Assembly: GCA_023382535.1 (NCBI GenBank)
Contig: JAHDWA010000020.1
Location: forward strand, 1-64,000
Length of the DNA: 64,000 nucleotides
From: Anaerolineae bacterium
GTDB taxonomy: Bacteria; Chloroflexota; Anaerolineae; 4572-78; J111
Reading direction: 5' to 3'
The notes under the pieces were generated by a model. The model saw only the letters and a list, made by a program, of their open reading frames with translations. It searched no databases and had not been told where the DNA came from. The translations under genes and the position numbers were made by a program. Numbering within the stretch: position 1 is the stretch's first letter; each line of letters begins with the position of its first letter. Of this stretch, positions 9,474-18,162 are shown one piece after another.

Positions 9474-10217
9474 ATGATCCAGGTTTTTATTATTGACGAA
9501 AATTATCTCATTTGTAACGTTATTTCTACCTTGTTGGAAAAGCAGCCGGACATTCAGGTCGTCGGCTGGGCCGCTCCTCATCATGCAGAAGTAATTACCC
9601 AGGCCGCAGAAGCTGACGTGGTGTTACTGGATGGCAAGGTGGCGAGCGAATCCAAATTCAGTTTTATCCAGCTTCTGGCCGAGGTTGCGCCGACCGTCAA
9701 GGTGGTGGTGATGGGCCTCAATAAATCGGAAAAGATCATTCTCCACCATCTGGAGGCAGGCGCGGCCGGGTATGTGCTTCAGGATGACACTGCCGACAAC
9801 CTTTTGCGGACGATCCGGGCGGCCCATCGAGGGGAATCGCTGGTTTCACCCCGCATGACCACCGCCCTGATTGCCCGGGTGGCGCAGCTCAAGCAACTGC
9901 TGGTGAAACAGGGCGTTTACACCCATCTTTTACCCACCCTGACCGAACGCGAGCGGGAAGTACTGGATTTGGTGAAGCAAGGTTTGGGCAACCGGGAAAT
10001 CGGGGAGCGCTTGGTTATCGAGGTGGGTACGGTTAAAAATCACATCCACAACATTTTGAGAAAGTTCAAGGTAAACAGCCGGCGTGATATTCCTTTTATG
10101 CTGGAATTGCTGGACAATGACAGCCTGATACCCGAAGTACCGGAGAACCGTGCGCGCCCGCTGCCGCCCCTCCACTCGCGACGGCGCAGCAATAAACTCG
10201 AAAAGATCTGGCAATAA
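9474..10217 (+). CDS. Atypical NarL/LuxR-family response regulator
   Basis: A protein of 247 aa. The N-terminal receiver fold (1-125) keeps the acidic pair D8/E9 and D53 (VLLDGKV). It lacks the conserved Thr/Ser (MGLN, G81) and the conserved Lys (GYVLQ, Q103), so phosphorylation-dependent switching is doubtful. The C-terminal LuxR helix-turn-helix (~150-210) is intact (LTEREREVLDLVKQGLGNREIGERLV...VGTVKNHIHNILRKF). A basic tail follows. It is the first gene of an operon with YihY and GlsB-like genes and is divergent from the stressosome. Its own promoter carries the repeated element, so it may be autoregulated or be the regulon's DNA-binding factor. Both are inferences. Confidence 0.88.
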   Translation: MIQVFIIDENYLICNVISTLLEKQPDIQVVGWAAPHHAEVITQAAEADVVLLDGKVASESKFSFIQLLAEVAPTVKVVVMGLNKSEKIILHHLEAGAAGYVLQDDTADNLLRTIRAAHRGESLVSPRMTTALIARVAQLKQLLVKQGVYTHLLPTLTEREREVLDLVKQGLGNREIGERLVIEVGTVKNHIHNILRKFKVNSRRDIPFMLELLDNDSLIPEVPENRARPLPPLHSRRRSNKLEKIWQ

Positions 10218-10244
10218 ATACCACATTCCTGGAGTTTAAGAACC

Positions 10245-11360
10245 ATGCAAACAATCTGGAGTTTGCTTAAAGACACATTTTCGGAATGGCAGGAGGACAA
10301 AGCCTCCCGTTTGGCCGCAGCCCTGGCTTACTATACTGTCTTCTCTATGGCCCCTTTAATTATTATTGTGCTGGGGATTGTCGGCTACCTGTTTGGCCGG
10401 GACGCTGTCGGTACCTACCTGATCGAGCAGGCGCGCGGCCTGATCGGCGCGGAAGGCGCGCAGATATTTCAAGCCATTATCGAAAACGCCAGCCAGCCGG
10501 CTTCAAGCCTGCTGGCGACTCTGATTGGGATAGCCACGTTACTGTTTGGCGCGCTGGGGGTATTTGGCCAACTGCAAGACGCGCTTAACACGGTCTGGGG
10601 AGTCGCGCCCAAACCGGGACGCGGGATTTGGGGTTTTGTCGAAACGCGCCTGTTGTCCTTTACCATGATCCTGGGGATTGGCTTTTTGCTGCTGGTTTCG
10701 CTGCTTTTGAGTTCACTCCTGGCGGCGTTCAGCGGCTTTTTGTCTAACTGGCTCTCTGGCCTCGGCGTTTTTGTGCTCGAAGCGCTGAATCTGGTTGTTT
10801 CTTTTGGGGTTATTACCCTGCTGTTTGCCATGATCTATAAAATCTTACCGGATGTGGAGATTGATTGGAGCGATGTCTGGCTGGGCGCGGCTGTGACGGC
10901 CTTGCTGTTCACAATCGGTAAATTTGCGTTGGGCTTTTATCTGGGCCGGCAGACGTTTGGCTCCACTTACGGCGCAGCAGGTTCCATCCTGATCATTCTG
11001 TTGTGGGTTTACTATTCGGCCCAAATCCTGCTGTTTGGGGCAGAGTTTACCCAGGTTTATGCTAAAAAATATGGCCGGATCAGGGCGGCTCAGGATGCCG
11101 TGCCGCTGACTGCGGAGATGCGGGCCAAACAAGGTATTCCCCATACCGAAGATATAGAAGCGGTCCTGGCCGCCAAAGAGACGGGGCTGGCCCGGTCCAA
11201 AGAGCCGCTTGAACAGCAGCGGACTGGCCTGCATTTCCCCCACACTAAACCCGTTTACGTTAAAACAGAAGCTCAACCAAAGCGTTGGCTAACCTTCCTG
11301 TTGAGTTTGCTGTTCTTTGGCCTATCTTTAAAAAAAGCAAAGAGGGATCCAAGAAGTTAG
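10245..11360 (+). CDS. YihY/BrkB-family integral membrane protein
   Basis: A 371-aa protein with about six hydrophobic segments and the family signature near the N-terminus (DKASRLAAALAYYTVFSMAPL), plus GSTYGAAGSILIILLWVYYSAQILLFGAEFTQVYAKKYG. This is the UPF0761 family (once called ribonuclease BN), probably a transporter or lipid-related protein of unsettled function. The last ~70 residues are cytoplasmic and charged. It lies 27 bp after the regulator and 36 bp before the GlsB-like gene, so the three are probably co-transcribed from the promoter at 9357-9427 as part of the stress regulon. Confidence 0.9.
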   Translation: MQTIWSLLKDTFSEWQEDKASRLAAALAYYTVFSMAPLIIIVLGIVGYLFGRDAVGTYLIEQARGLIGAEGAQIFQAIIENASQPASSLLATLIGIATLLFGALGVFGQLQDALNTVWGVAPKPGRGIWGFVETRLLSFTMILGIGFLLLVSLLLSSLLAAFSGFLSNWLSGLGVFVLEALNLVVSFGVITLLFAMIYKILPDVEIDWSDVWLGAAVTALLFTIGKFALGFYLGRQTFGSTYGAAGSILIILLWVYYSAQILLFGAEFTQVYAKKYGRIRAAQDAVPLTAEMRAKQGIPHTEDIEAVLAAKETGLARSKEPLEQQRTGLHFPHTKPVYVKTEAQPKRWLTFLLSLLFFGLSLKKAKRDPRS

Positions 11361-11396
11361 TTTTTAAATATAATTAATTAAGGAGAGAACTAAACA

Positions 11397-11663
11397 ATGA
11401 CTCTGGAACAACTGGTAGTTTGGATTATTGTCGGTGGCCTGGCCGGGTTTTTGGCCGATATGCTGGTGCCGCGCGTAAAACTGGGACTGCTCGAAGCCAT
11501 TGTCGTGGGTATCTTGGGCGCCTTTGTCGGCGGCTGGCTGTTTTCGGTACTGGGCATCGGCGTGGGCGGCGGTATCGTCGGCTCGCTACTGGTGGCTTTC
11601 ATCGGCGCCTTGGTCCTGTTAATGATTTTCGCTTCGGTGAGAAGAAGCGCCCGGCGACGCTAG
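11397..11663 (+). CDS. GlsB/YeaQ/YmgE family small membrane protein
   Basis: An 88-aa protein rich in glycine and hydrophobic residues, with three predicted membrane segments (WIIVGGLAGFLADMLVP, LLEAIVVGILGAFVGGWLFSV, GGGIVGSLLVAFIGALVLL) and a basic tail RRSARRR. The family is called transglycosylase-associated and is induced by stress in other bacteria, but its biochemical role is unknown. A strong AAGGAGAG ribosome site precedes ATG 11397. It is the last gene of the operon and is followed by a terminator hairpin. Confidence 0.88.
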   Translation: MTLEQLVVWIIVGGLAGFLADMLVPRVKLGLLEAIVVGILGAFVGGWLFSVLGIGVGGGIVGSLLVAFIGALVLLMIFASVRRSARRR

Positions 11664-11700
11664 GCCGTTTTTTGCACCTGTCTAATAAAAACAATAACAA

Positions 11701-11745
11701 AAAACTAGCTGGCTGAGGCGAATGTCAAACCAGCTAGTTTTTTAG
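11701..11745. terminator. Bidirectional rho-independent terminator
   Basis: Stem AACTAGCTGG (11703-11712) pairs with CCAGCTAGTT (11730-11739), followed by T6 on the plus strand and preceded by an A-run that gives T's on the minus strand. It separates the plus-strand regulator operon from the minus-strand BON gene. Confidence 0.8.
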
Positions 11746-11784
11746 TTTAATCTTGGCGCTAACCCTCAGACATAAGGGAGGCAG

Positions 11785-12414
11785 TTACTTAATTTGAAGT
11801 TGATTTAAAATTTGGCTAACCCCTTCGACGGAGCCGGCAATTTCATTGGCCGCCTGTTTAGCCCGGGAACTATCTATGGTTCCTTTTAGAGTAACTTGAC
11901 CCCCTTGGACATCAATATTAATATCTGCGGCCTTGATTTGGCCGTGCCGGGACAGCCGCTGCTGTATTTCTTCGGCGATGCGTTTGGCAGCGTCGTGAGG
12001 ATCATTCATATCACTGGAGTTAGGGCGAATCTTCCCGGAGACATCCTGATATTCGCTAAGCGTAGAGTCGGGCGCTGAATAGATGTCCACCCAGCGGGGG
12101 TCATAGCCGGGGTAATCGCTGTTAATCGCTGTTTCTCGCCGGTGATCTTCGGCATCTTCCAATTCATCGCCTTCCGCGTCCGGCCGGCTTGGCTCTGCTT
12201 GAACCGGCTCAAGCCGGAGCTGGTTATGAATATTGCGCACCCCGGAGACCATGGCCGCTCCCTGGGCCAGATGTTTAGCCCGGCGACTGTCCACCGTACC
12301 CTTTAGCCGAACGTAACCGTTATTAACTTCTATCGTGATCTGGCTTGGGTCAAACTGCCCATACTGGTTCAAACGGTCCCGTATTTCCTCTAGAATTTGC
12401 TCATCACTCCTCAT
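11785..12414 (-). CDS. Two-BON-domain protein
   Basis: A protein of 209 aa with two BON domains (residues ~5-68 and ~140-208). Each has the pattern I-x-V-x2-G-x-V-x-LKGT(V/I)DS-x-RAK, and they flank an acidic linker (~70-135). BON domains bind membranes or polymers and occur in osmotic-shock proteins such as OsmY. No signal peptide is visible, so a cytoplasmic or membrane-associated location is likely. The ribosome site is GGAGAG just upstream. A terminator lies between it and the DUF892 gene, so it probably has its own promoter, which I could not identify. Confidence 0.87.
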   Translation of the reverse strand: MRSDEQILEEIRDRLNQYGQFDPSQITIEVNNGYVRLKGTVDSRRAKHLAQGAAMVSGVRNIHNQLRLEPVQAEPSRPDAEGDELEDAEDHRRETAINSDYPGYDPRWVDIYSAPDSTLSEYQDVSGKIRPNSSDMNDPHDAAKRIAEEIQQRLSRHGQIKAADINIDVQGGQVTLKGTIDSSRAKQAANEIAGSVEGVSQILNQLQIK

Positions 12415-12460
12415 CTCTGCTCTCCTTATCCCTGCTGGCTGGCAATGGCTTTATTGAAAA

Positions 12461-12521
12461 AAGCCCGGCTTTTGGCTTCAACTTTCGCGCTGCGGGCAAA
12501 AAGCTGGTCCAAGCCGGGCTT
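12461..12521 (-). terminator. Terminator of the DUF892 gene
   Basis: On the minus strand AAGCCCGGCTT (12521-12511) pairs with AAGCCGGGCTT (12471-12461) around a ~39-nt loop, followed by TTTTCAATAA. Confidence 0.7.
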
Positions 12522-12568
12522 TGCTGCAAGTTTCAGACCCTAACGGTTTTGAGGGTCCTGGAGTTGGT

Positions 12569-13093
12569 TTAGGAACGGCCCATAGACGTTTTGGCTTCCT
12601 GGTTGATACCGGTCTTCAGAAACCCACCTTCAGCCAGCTTGGTCAGCAGTTTATCCGTTTCGCCCTCTTCGTCAAGCGTCTTCTGCAGTAAATTCTCGGC
12701 ATCCTTATAACCCAGCTCTTTGGCATAGGTCCGAACCGCGCCGTAGCCGGCCATCTCATAATGCTCTACCCGTTGGGCGGCGGCAATGAGCGCGGCATCT
12801 TTCACCGAGGTATCGCCGCTGGCCGTGATGACTTTCTCGCCTTCTTGAATGAGACCTTCCATGGCCGGGCAGTGTTCGCCCATGGGGCTTTGTCCCAGAT
12901 CATCAAACACGTCTTCCAGGCGGCGCAGGTGTTCACGGGATTGTTCGAGGTGTTTTTGAAACGCCTGGCGCAGTTCGCTGGATGAGGCGGCACTGCTCAT
13001 CTTGGGTAAAGCGGCCACAATCTGGCTTTCCGCATCGTACAAATCTCTTAGTTGGTCAATAAATAGGTCGCGTAGTGAATTAAGCTGCATCAT
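12569..13093 (-). CDS. DUF892 (YciE/YciF) ferritin-like stress protein
   Basis: A 174-aa four-helix protein with the YciE/YciF pattern: LRDLFIDQLRDLYDAESQIVAALPKM, then EQSREHLRRLEDVFDDLG, and HYEMAGYGAVRTYAKELG near residue 115. Acidic and histidine residues in these helices could form a di-metal site as in ferritin-like proteins. Family members are induced by stress in enterics and elsewhere, and the exact activity is unknown. The start is 13093 (a second ATG at 13090 is possible) behind AAGGAGG. A longer frame to 13174 would begin about where transcription from the promoter at 13180-13250 should start and lacks a good ribosome site. Confidence 0.88.
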   Translation of the reverse strand: MMQLNSLRDLFIDQLRDLYDAESQIVAALPKMSSAASSSELRQAFQKHLEQSREHLRRLEDVFDDLGQSPMGEHCPAMEGLIQEGEKVITASGDTSVKDAALIAAAQRVEHYEMAGYGAVRTYAKELGYKDAENLLQKTLDEEGETDKLLTKLAEGGFLKTGINQEAKTSMGRS

Positions 13094-13179
13094 ATAAAAC
13101 CTCCTTGTGGTTATAACCAATTTTTGTAGGGAGAGTTCTTCCTGGCCTCTCTCTTCTATAGCCATTCTCTCCATGTCCC

Positions 13180-13250
13180 ACTATAACATCCTCCGCCGGA
13201 ACTTCATATACTAGCCTGGGCGATTTTTGCGGCGTGACATGGATAGTTTT
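13180..13250 (-). promoter_or_regulatory. Bipartite stress-type promoter of the DUF892 gene
   Basis: Minus strand: A-box AAAACTATCCA (13250-13240), 17 bp, operator CGCCCAGGCTAGTATATGAA (13222-13203), 17 bp, -10 TATAGT (13185-13180). A further palindrome TACCCAGTTGGGTA lies upstream at 13337-13324. Confidence 0.78.
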
Positions 13251-13360
13251 CCGGATAGCTATAAAGGCTGGTTGCGAAAAGTACCGGTTTTCCAAAAGGA
13301 GGAGTTACGGCCGAAGAAAGGATTACCCAACTGGGTAGGGCCGTATTGAGAAAACAAAAA

Positions 13361-13388
13361 CCCGCCTGGCGTAAATGCACCAGGCGGG
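13361..13388 (-). terminator. Terminator of the GH2 gene
   Basis: Minus strand CCCGCCTGG (13388-13380) and CCAGGCGGG (13369-13361) form a 9-bp stem followed by TTTTTGTTTTC. Confidence 0.85.
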
Positions 13389-13403
13389 TAAGAGCAGGGG
13401 AAA

Positions 13404-16232
13404 TTACTTGGCTAAGGTCAACTGGATCAGGGCATCCAGCAGGGTCGTGGCCGTCGGATCAGCGCCAGGAGCATCGCTGGTGAGGCGGAAGGTGGTCAGC
13501 ACGGCCCGGCCCTGGCCGTAACGCCGCATCCCGATTAAAGCAACAGGTTTGTGAATCCAACCGACACAAAGGCCGGCGTGCACATGGGCTGCAAAATCTG
13601 ACGGGCTAAAACCGGTCAGGATATGGTCGGGAATGACCCGGTCGAAGCTGTGCTCGATCAGCGGGCCGCCGGGTAAGGCGGCGAGCGGTCCCTGCCGGCG
13701 CATCCAGGCAAAAGAGGAAGCCCAATCACCAAACCAGGAAGTTCCTTCTCTGGCCTTAACTTGCACGCCGGGTAAATGCAAACCGATGGCCTCTTTTTGA
13801 TCGGCCAGCAGCAGCAGCCGGCCTCCTTCGCGGATAAACCCGGCCAGCGTATCGTCGAGCTTGTTGGCAATGATTGCCCCGGCGCTTTGAGGATCGGGCG
13901 CGATTTGATACCCCAGCACCTCCAGCCGCTCGGCCAGATGGGGATCGGGCGTCCATAACAGGACGGACGTTTCAGGCGGTGTCCGCCGGGGGTAAAGCGC
14001 CAAGTCTACGTAGTTAGAGGCCAGGCGAGCGCCGGCAGCCGTGTAAAGCTCCAGGGTCAGCCGGTGGATGCCCGGCGTGGTCACAGCGGGCGCATCAAAC
14101 ACCAGCGGCTCTAACTGCTGGACCTGGCCGGCCGCCAGGGCAGAGACAGCTACTCGGCCCCCGGCCTCCCCGGAGCTGAGCGACCAACGCAGTTCCGCCT
14201 CACGAATCTCCGCTCCGGCGCCATGAGCCACGGCCAATCCAAGCCGGACCGGTTCACCGGCCCAAAAGGCGACCCGCTGCCATTCCGGCACAATAACTGT
14301 ATCCGCATTAATCGCCGCGAAATCGTGATGAAAGGCCTTAGGATTGCGCTTAATGTCCAGCAGCCCATTGGCTTCCCAGTGAACGTCGGTGAACTCGGTA
14401 ATGACGTAGCCGGCAATCTCTGAGTGACGGCGCATCGCTTCAATCTCGTATTTCAAGGCTAAAAACTGCTGCCATTGGGTCGCTTCGATAAAAGCTTTCC
14501 ACGTGCCAAAAACTCGGTCTAAATACCAGGCGCGGAAGCGGCGGCGCACGCCATGCGGGTGAACTACACCGTCATCCCACTCCTGGCCGGTTTCAAACCA
14601 CCAGGGTTCGCGGCCTTCGTTGAGCAGCAAATTAACATCGGGCAAGCCCCAGTTACCAAATTCGGAAACAATCAACGGCTCCTGACCCGTTCGCACGGCG
14701 TCGCCGTAGGGGCTAAACGTCCAGCCGGGGCGGCTGGCAAAAGTGGTCACAAAATCATCCCATTTGCGGCGATGGTCAGGAATGGCCCGGTAGTGATGGA
14801 AATCTTCCAGGTCCGTCTGCACGTGAAAATTGGGCCAGCAGGGTGAATTGTCAACGACCAGCCGGGTGGGGTCCAACTCTTTGAGCCACTGATAGGTTGT
14901 CTTAAGCCAGGCCCGATGGGCCGCATTGTGAACCAGATCAGTGCCCCAATCTTCGTTAATAATGGTCCAGGCGATGATCGAGGGATGGTGGCCATCACGC
15001 TCGACAATGCCCTGTAAGGTCGCCCGACCGCGCTTGGCCGCGCCTTCGGTCAGCAAGCGCCAATTGGGTAACTCGGTCCAGATGAGCATGCCCAGGCGAT
15101 CTGCCGCTTCATAGTAGCGTGGGTCGGCAACTTTAATGTGGCAGCGCAGGCAGTTCAGCCCCAGTTCCTTGGCTTTGCGCAGTTGATCCTCCAGAAAAGC
15201 GACCGAGGGGGGAGTGGCAATGGTGTCGGGGTAGTAATCTTGATCGAGCGCACCGCGCAGGTAAATGGGTTCGCCGTTAAGCCAGAGACGTCCCTCCTTA
15301 GCTTCAATGGTGCGAAAGCCAAACTGCTGGGCCAGGGTATCTACCCCTGCCTCCCCTCGCCCCAGAGAGACTTGCAGGCGGTACAGGTGCGGCTGGTCGG
15401 GCGACCAGGCCAGGGGGCTGGCGATGGTTGCGCTTAAGGCCGCCCGGGTATCGCCCTCTGCTAACGCGATGCGGCTTGAGGCCACGATTGTGCCATGCGG
15501 GTCCACAACGTTGAGCATAGCCCAATCTTCTGCCCGGGCCGGGGTTGAGAGGGTCAAGCCCGCTTGAACCGCACCGGTGGGTAAGTCTGACTGAACGCGG
15601 ACAGTTTGAATATGGAAAGAGGCACGAGCTTCGAGCCAGACAGACTGCCAGATGCCATTTAAGGGACCGTACCAGCTCTGCTTGCCGTGCGGAATCTCGG
15701 AGAAGGAAAAGTCGGGGTAGCGCTGGGGGTCGTCAATGGGGCCGGTCACGCGGACAGCCAGTTGGTTGGGACCCGCCCAATTAAGCCGGCCGCTGATTTC
15801 AAATTCAAAGGGAAGATAACCGCCGGCATGCTCGCCCAAAAGCGAGCCGTTGAGCCAGACCTGGGCATAGTAATCCACCGCGCCAAAGTGGAGGATGACC
15901 GCGCCGCCTGACCAATCGGCTGGAAGCTCGAAGTTTCGCTGGTACCAGCCTGTACCGGCCTGCTCCCGCAAATCCTCAAATTCCGCTTGCCAGGGCATGG
16001 GCACGTGGGCCTCGCGCCATTCGGTCAAATCTTTCAACTCGGCTAAATCGGTTGGGTCAAATTGAAACTGCCAGATGCCATCCAGGGAAAGACGTTGGCG
16101 GCCTTGCTGCGGGGTATCGGGTTCCTGTTCTGGCCTTTGCGGAGGAATGTTTTTTATGGGGGCAGGACTGCCATTCTGAGGCGGTTGATCCTGCCCGGTA
16201 CTCTCTAAAACAGATGGTCGTATAAGCTCCAT
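13404..16232 (-). CDS. Glycoside hydrolase family 2 (beta-galactosidase/glucuronidase type)
   Basis: About 942 aa. The N-terminal sugar-binding jelly roll starts at SLDGIWQFQFDP, followed by an immunoglobulin-like domain and a TIM barrel. The acid/base glutamate is in WTIINEDWG and the nucleophile glutamate in PLIVSEFGNWG, both typical of GH2. The C-terminal ~250 residues add further beta-sandwich regions and a ThuA-like segment (LLADQKEAIGLHLPG). There is no signal peptide, so it is probably cytoplasmic. ATG 16232 has TGGAG 10 nt upstream and is preferred to ATG 16247. It lies 72 bp downstream of the GH1-like gene and they are likely co-transcribed. The substrate cannot be told from sequence. 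Confidence 0.88.
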   Translation of the reverse strand: MELIRPSVLESTGQDQPPQNGSPAPIKNIPPQRPEQEPDTPQQGRQRLSLDGIWQFQFDPTDLAELKDLTEWREAHVPMPWQAEFEDLREQAGTGWYQRNFELPADWSGGAVILHFGAVDYYAQVWLNGSLLGEHAGGYLPFEFEISGRLNWAGPNQLAVRVTGPIDDPQRYPDFSFSEIPHGKQSWYGPLNGIWQSVWLEARASFHIQTVRVQSDLPTGAVQAGLTLSTPARAEDWAMLNVVDPHGTIVASSRIALAEGDTRAALSATIASPLAWSPDQPHLYRLQVSLGRGEAGVDTLAQQFGFRTIEAKEGRLWLNGEPIYLRGALDQDYYPDTIATPPSVAFLEDQLRKAKELGLNCLRCHIKVADPRYYEAADRLGMLIWTELPNWRLLTEGAAKRGRATLQGIVERDGHHPSIIAWTIINEDWGTDLVHNAAHRAWLKTTYQWLKELDPTRLVVDNSPCWPNFHVQTDLEDFHHYRAIPDHRRKWDDFVTTFASRPGWTFSPYGDAVRTGQEPLIVSEFGNWGLPDVNLLLNEGREPWWFETGQEWDDGVVHPHGVRRRFRAWYLDRVFGTWKAFIEATQWQQFLALKYEIEAMRRHSEIAGYVITEFTDVHWEANGLLDIKRNPKAFHHDFAAINADTVIVPEWQRVAFWAGEPVRLGLAVAHGAGAEIREAELRWSLSSGEAGGRVAVSALAAGQVQQLEPLVFDAPAVTTPGIHRLTLELYTAAGARLASNYVDLALYPRRTPPETSVLLWTPDPHLAERLEVLGYQIAPDPQSAGAIIANKLDDTLAGFIREGGRLLLLADQKEAIGLHLPGVQVKAREGTSWFGDWASSFAWMRRQGPLAALPGGPLIEHSFDRVIPDHILTGFSPSDFAAHVHAGLCVGWIHKPVALIGMRRYGQGRAVLTTFRLTSDAPGADPTATTLLDALIQLTLAK

Positions 16233-16304
16233 GATAAAACTCCACATTTCAAATCGTTCAATAATAGCTGGGTTGGCTTTTAAATATAGCTTCTCCTTTC
16301 CTCA

Positions 16305-17537
16305 TTACAAGCCCTTGTGATGGAGATAACTCCGATATTCAGCTACCAGCGGGGTTTCGTGGCGCTGCAAAATACCTGTCTCGTCGAGCTGGCAGTCCCA
16401 CAAACCCAGGTGAAGGAGGTGCTTGGACAGGGGCCGCCGGTCCAGCCGGTAGCGCCAATCAATCATGCTAAAAACCGGAAACCAGGTGTAACCAATAACC
16501 GGCAGGCCAGCGGTCTGGCTGCGGCCAACCGCGGCCAGAGTCTCGGCCATCCACCGCGTTCGACCGGCCACGTTGCTCTTGGCGCTGGTTTCGGTGACCA
16601 GCAGCGGCAGGCGAGATTTTTGATAGGCCAACTGTAACAAGGGTTCCAGGTGCCGGCCGGTCAGGCTGCGCCGGTTGACGCGGTAAGTTCCTTTTGAAGT
16701 CAAGCTAACTTCGCCGCCGCTCCAGGGATAGAAATTGACGCCAAACCAGTCAAATAGCTGGGCCTGGGCCAAAATCTGTTCAATTTCGGCTTCGCTGCTG
16801 CCCTGGGCCACCAGGTAACGATAGCTATGTTGCTGCGGGGTCAACTGCCCGGTTACCAAATCAAAGCTGAGAAAGCGGGCGTCCAGCCATTGGTCAAGTA
16901 AGGGCTGCAATTCGGCCTGCCGAGTGTAATGCCAATTAAGGGCTTCTACTGCCACCAGCGTACAACCCGGCACAATGGCTCGTAGACGCTGCATGGCCAG
17001 TTGTTGGCCCCGGACCAACTGCAAAATCAGGCGCGTCTGGCCCCTCTCATCGGTAAAATAAGGCGGCCATTGGCCCAATTTGCCACAAAATTCGGCGGTA
17101 ATTAAGGGTTCGTTCAGAGGAGTATAGCAGCGGACCAGGCTCCGATATCGCTCGGCGAAAGCGGCCGTGTAATCGGCGACATAGGCAGGGTAATCAGGGT
17201 CGTCAAAACTCCGTTCCAGCCAGAAGGGTGTGCCGTAGTGGACCAGGTCAAGGATAGGGGTAATGTTTTTCTGGCAAACCAGGGTTTCCAGCACCTGGTC
17301 GGTCCAGCGCCAATCAAAAGAGTTGGGCTCTGGCTGAACTTGATACCAGGGCGGGCCCCAGCGCAGATGGCTGACACCCAGGGAAGCGACCCGGTCCAAA
17401 TCTTCCCGCCACAGCTCATAATGCTGGGTAAGAGTAAACTCATCCAGGGGACGAAAGCGGACCCTGGCTTGCGGGATGAAGGTGTTTTCGATACCGACGG
17501 CCCAGATAAAGGGAGAGGGGGAGATATTGTATTCCAA
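16305..17537 (-). CDS. GH1-like clan-A glycosidase
   Basis: A 410-aa (beta/alpha)8 enzyme related to family 1 beta-glycosidases. It shows LRWGPPWYQVQPEPNSFDW, HYGTPFWLE, the acid/base NE in YTPLNEPLITAEF, and a nucleophile glutamate in LLVTETSAKS. A typical GH1 is ~450 aa, so this is compact. The start codon is TTG at 17537, since no ATG or GTG lies between it and the in-frame stop at 17567-17565. The ribosome site is weak. It is the first gene of a minus-strand pair with the GH2 gene, which suggests joint breakdown or remodelling of one oligosaccharide. Confidence 0.83.
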   Translation of the reverse strand: MEYNISPSPFIWAVGIENTFIPQARVRFRPLDEFTLTQHYELWREDLDRVASLGVSHLRWGPPWYQVQPEPNSFDWRWTDQVLETLVCQKNITPILDLVHYGTPFWLERSFDDPDYPAYVADYTAAFAERYRSLVRCYTPLNEPLITAEFCGKLGQWPPYFTDERGQTRLILQLVRGQQLAMQRLRAIVPGCTLVAVEALNWHYTRQAELQPLLDQWLDARFLSFDLVTGQLTPQQHSYRYLVAQGSSEAEIEQILAQAQLFDWFGVNFYPWSGGEVSLTSKGTYRVNRRSLTGRHLEPLLQLAYQKSRLPLLVTETSAKSNVAGRTRWMAETLAAVGRSQTAGLPVIGYTWFPVFSMIDWRYRLDRRPLSKHLLHLGLWDCQLDETGILQRHETPLVAEYRSYLHHKGL

Positions 17538-18162
17538 AAGTAGCTCGCAATCCAGGATGATGATCTATAAGAAACGTTGGTAAAGATCCAATTGTTTTTA
17601 GTTATACGCCTAAGCCTCAAATTCCTTGGCTTGGTACTCTCTTAAAGGAGGGAAAGAAGAGACTTAATCTTTATACAACAAGAACCTTTTTCTATAAAGT
17701 GCCATCTGTCCTGAAAAAAAGGTGAATTATGTCACCCCCAAATATGACTTTTGGCCGCCTCGGATATTGACCATTGTCTCCATAAACTTAGCCTTACGGG
17801 CAAGATTAGACTCTATCGGAAAGGAAAAACCAGGTGACAGGCACTTTTTAACACGAATACGGGTACCCAGATAGCTCAAAAGGACGTCACTAAAACAAAA
17901 AGTTACCTACTTGGATAGTACAAAGCTCCTGGTTTTAGCGAGGAGAATTAGAAGAATTTAACTCCTTTCTAACTTTTGAAATCACCCAACAGAGTGTAGG
18001 CAGTCCCAGGAAACGAGGATAGAATGTTAGTGAGGCTACGATACCGGTAATTCTTATACTCAGTGAGCGCCGGTAATCCCAGATAAGTGAAACTATTACT
18101 TTATCCAGGAAGGAAAAGCCAAATTCATGGTAGAGGGCCGCTCAGGCCCTCGTAATGTGTAA
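17538..18162. other. 625-bp divergent region between two glycosidase genes
   Basis: No gene seen. It holds the repeated element at 17955-18025 for the plus-strand operon, a palindrome GGTGAATTATGTCACC at 17721-17736, GGGTACCC at 17861-17868, and a small hairpin GAGGGCC/GGCCCTC at 18133-18151 just before the plus-strand start. No convincing promoter is seen for the minus-strand GH1-like gene. Confidence 0.5.
17955..18025 (+). promoter_or_regulatory. Bipartite stress-type promoter of the glycosidase-mutase operon
   Basis: Diverged A-box AATTTAACTCC (17955-17965), 17 bp, operator CACCCAACAGAGTGTAGGCA (17983-18002), 17 bp, -10 TAGAAT (18020-18025). The leader to the first gene is ~130 nt and ends in the hairpin at 18133-18151. 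Confidence 0.85.

Noticed and set aside
16248..16304. AACCCAGCTATTATTGAAC on the minus strand before the GH2 gene
   Set aside because: Only the CCCA half matches. No -10 at the right spacing, and the gene is probably co-transcribed with the upstream GH1-like gene.
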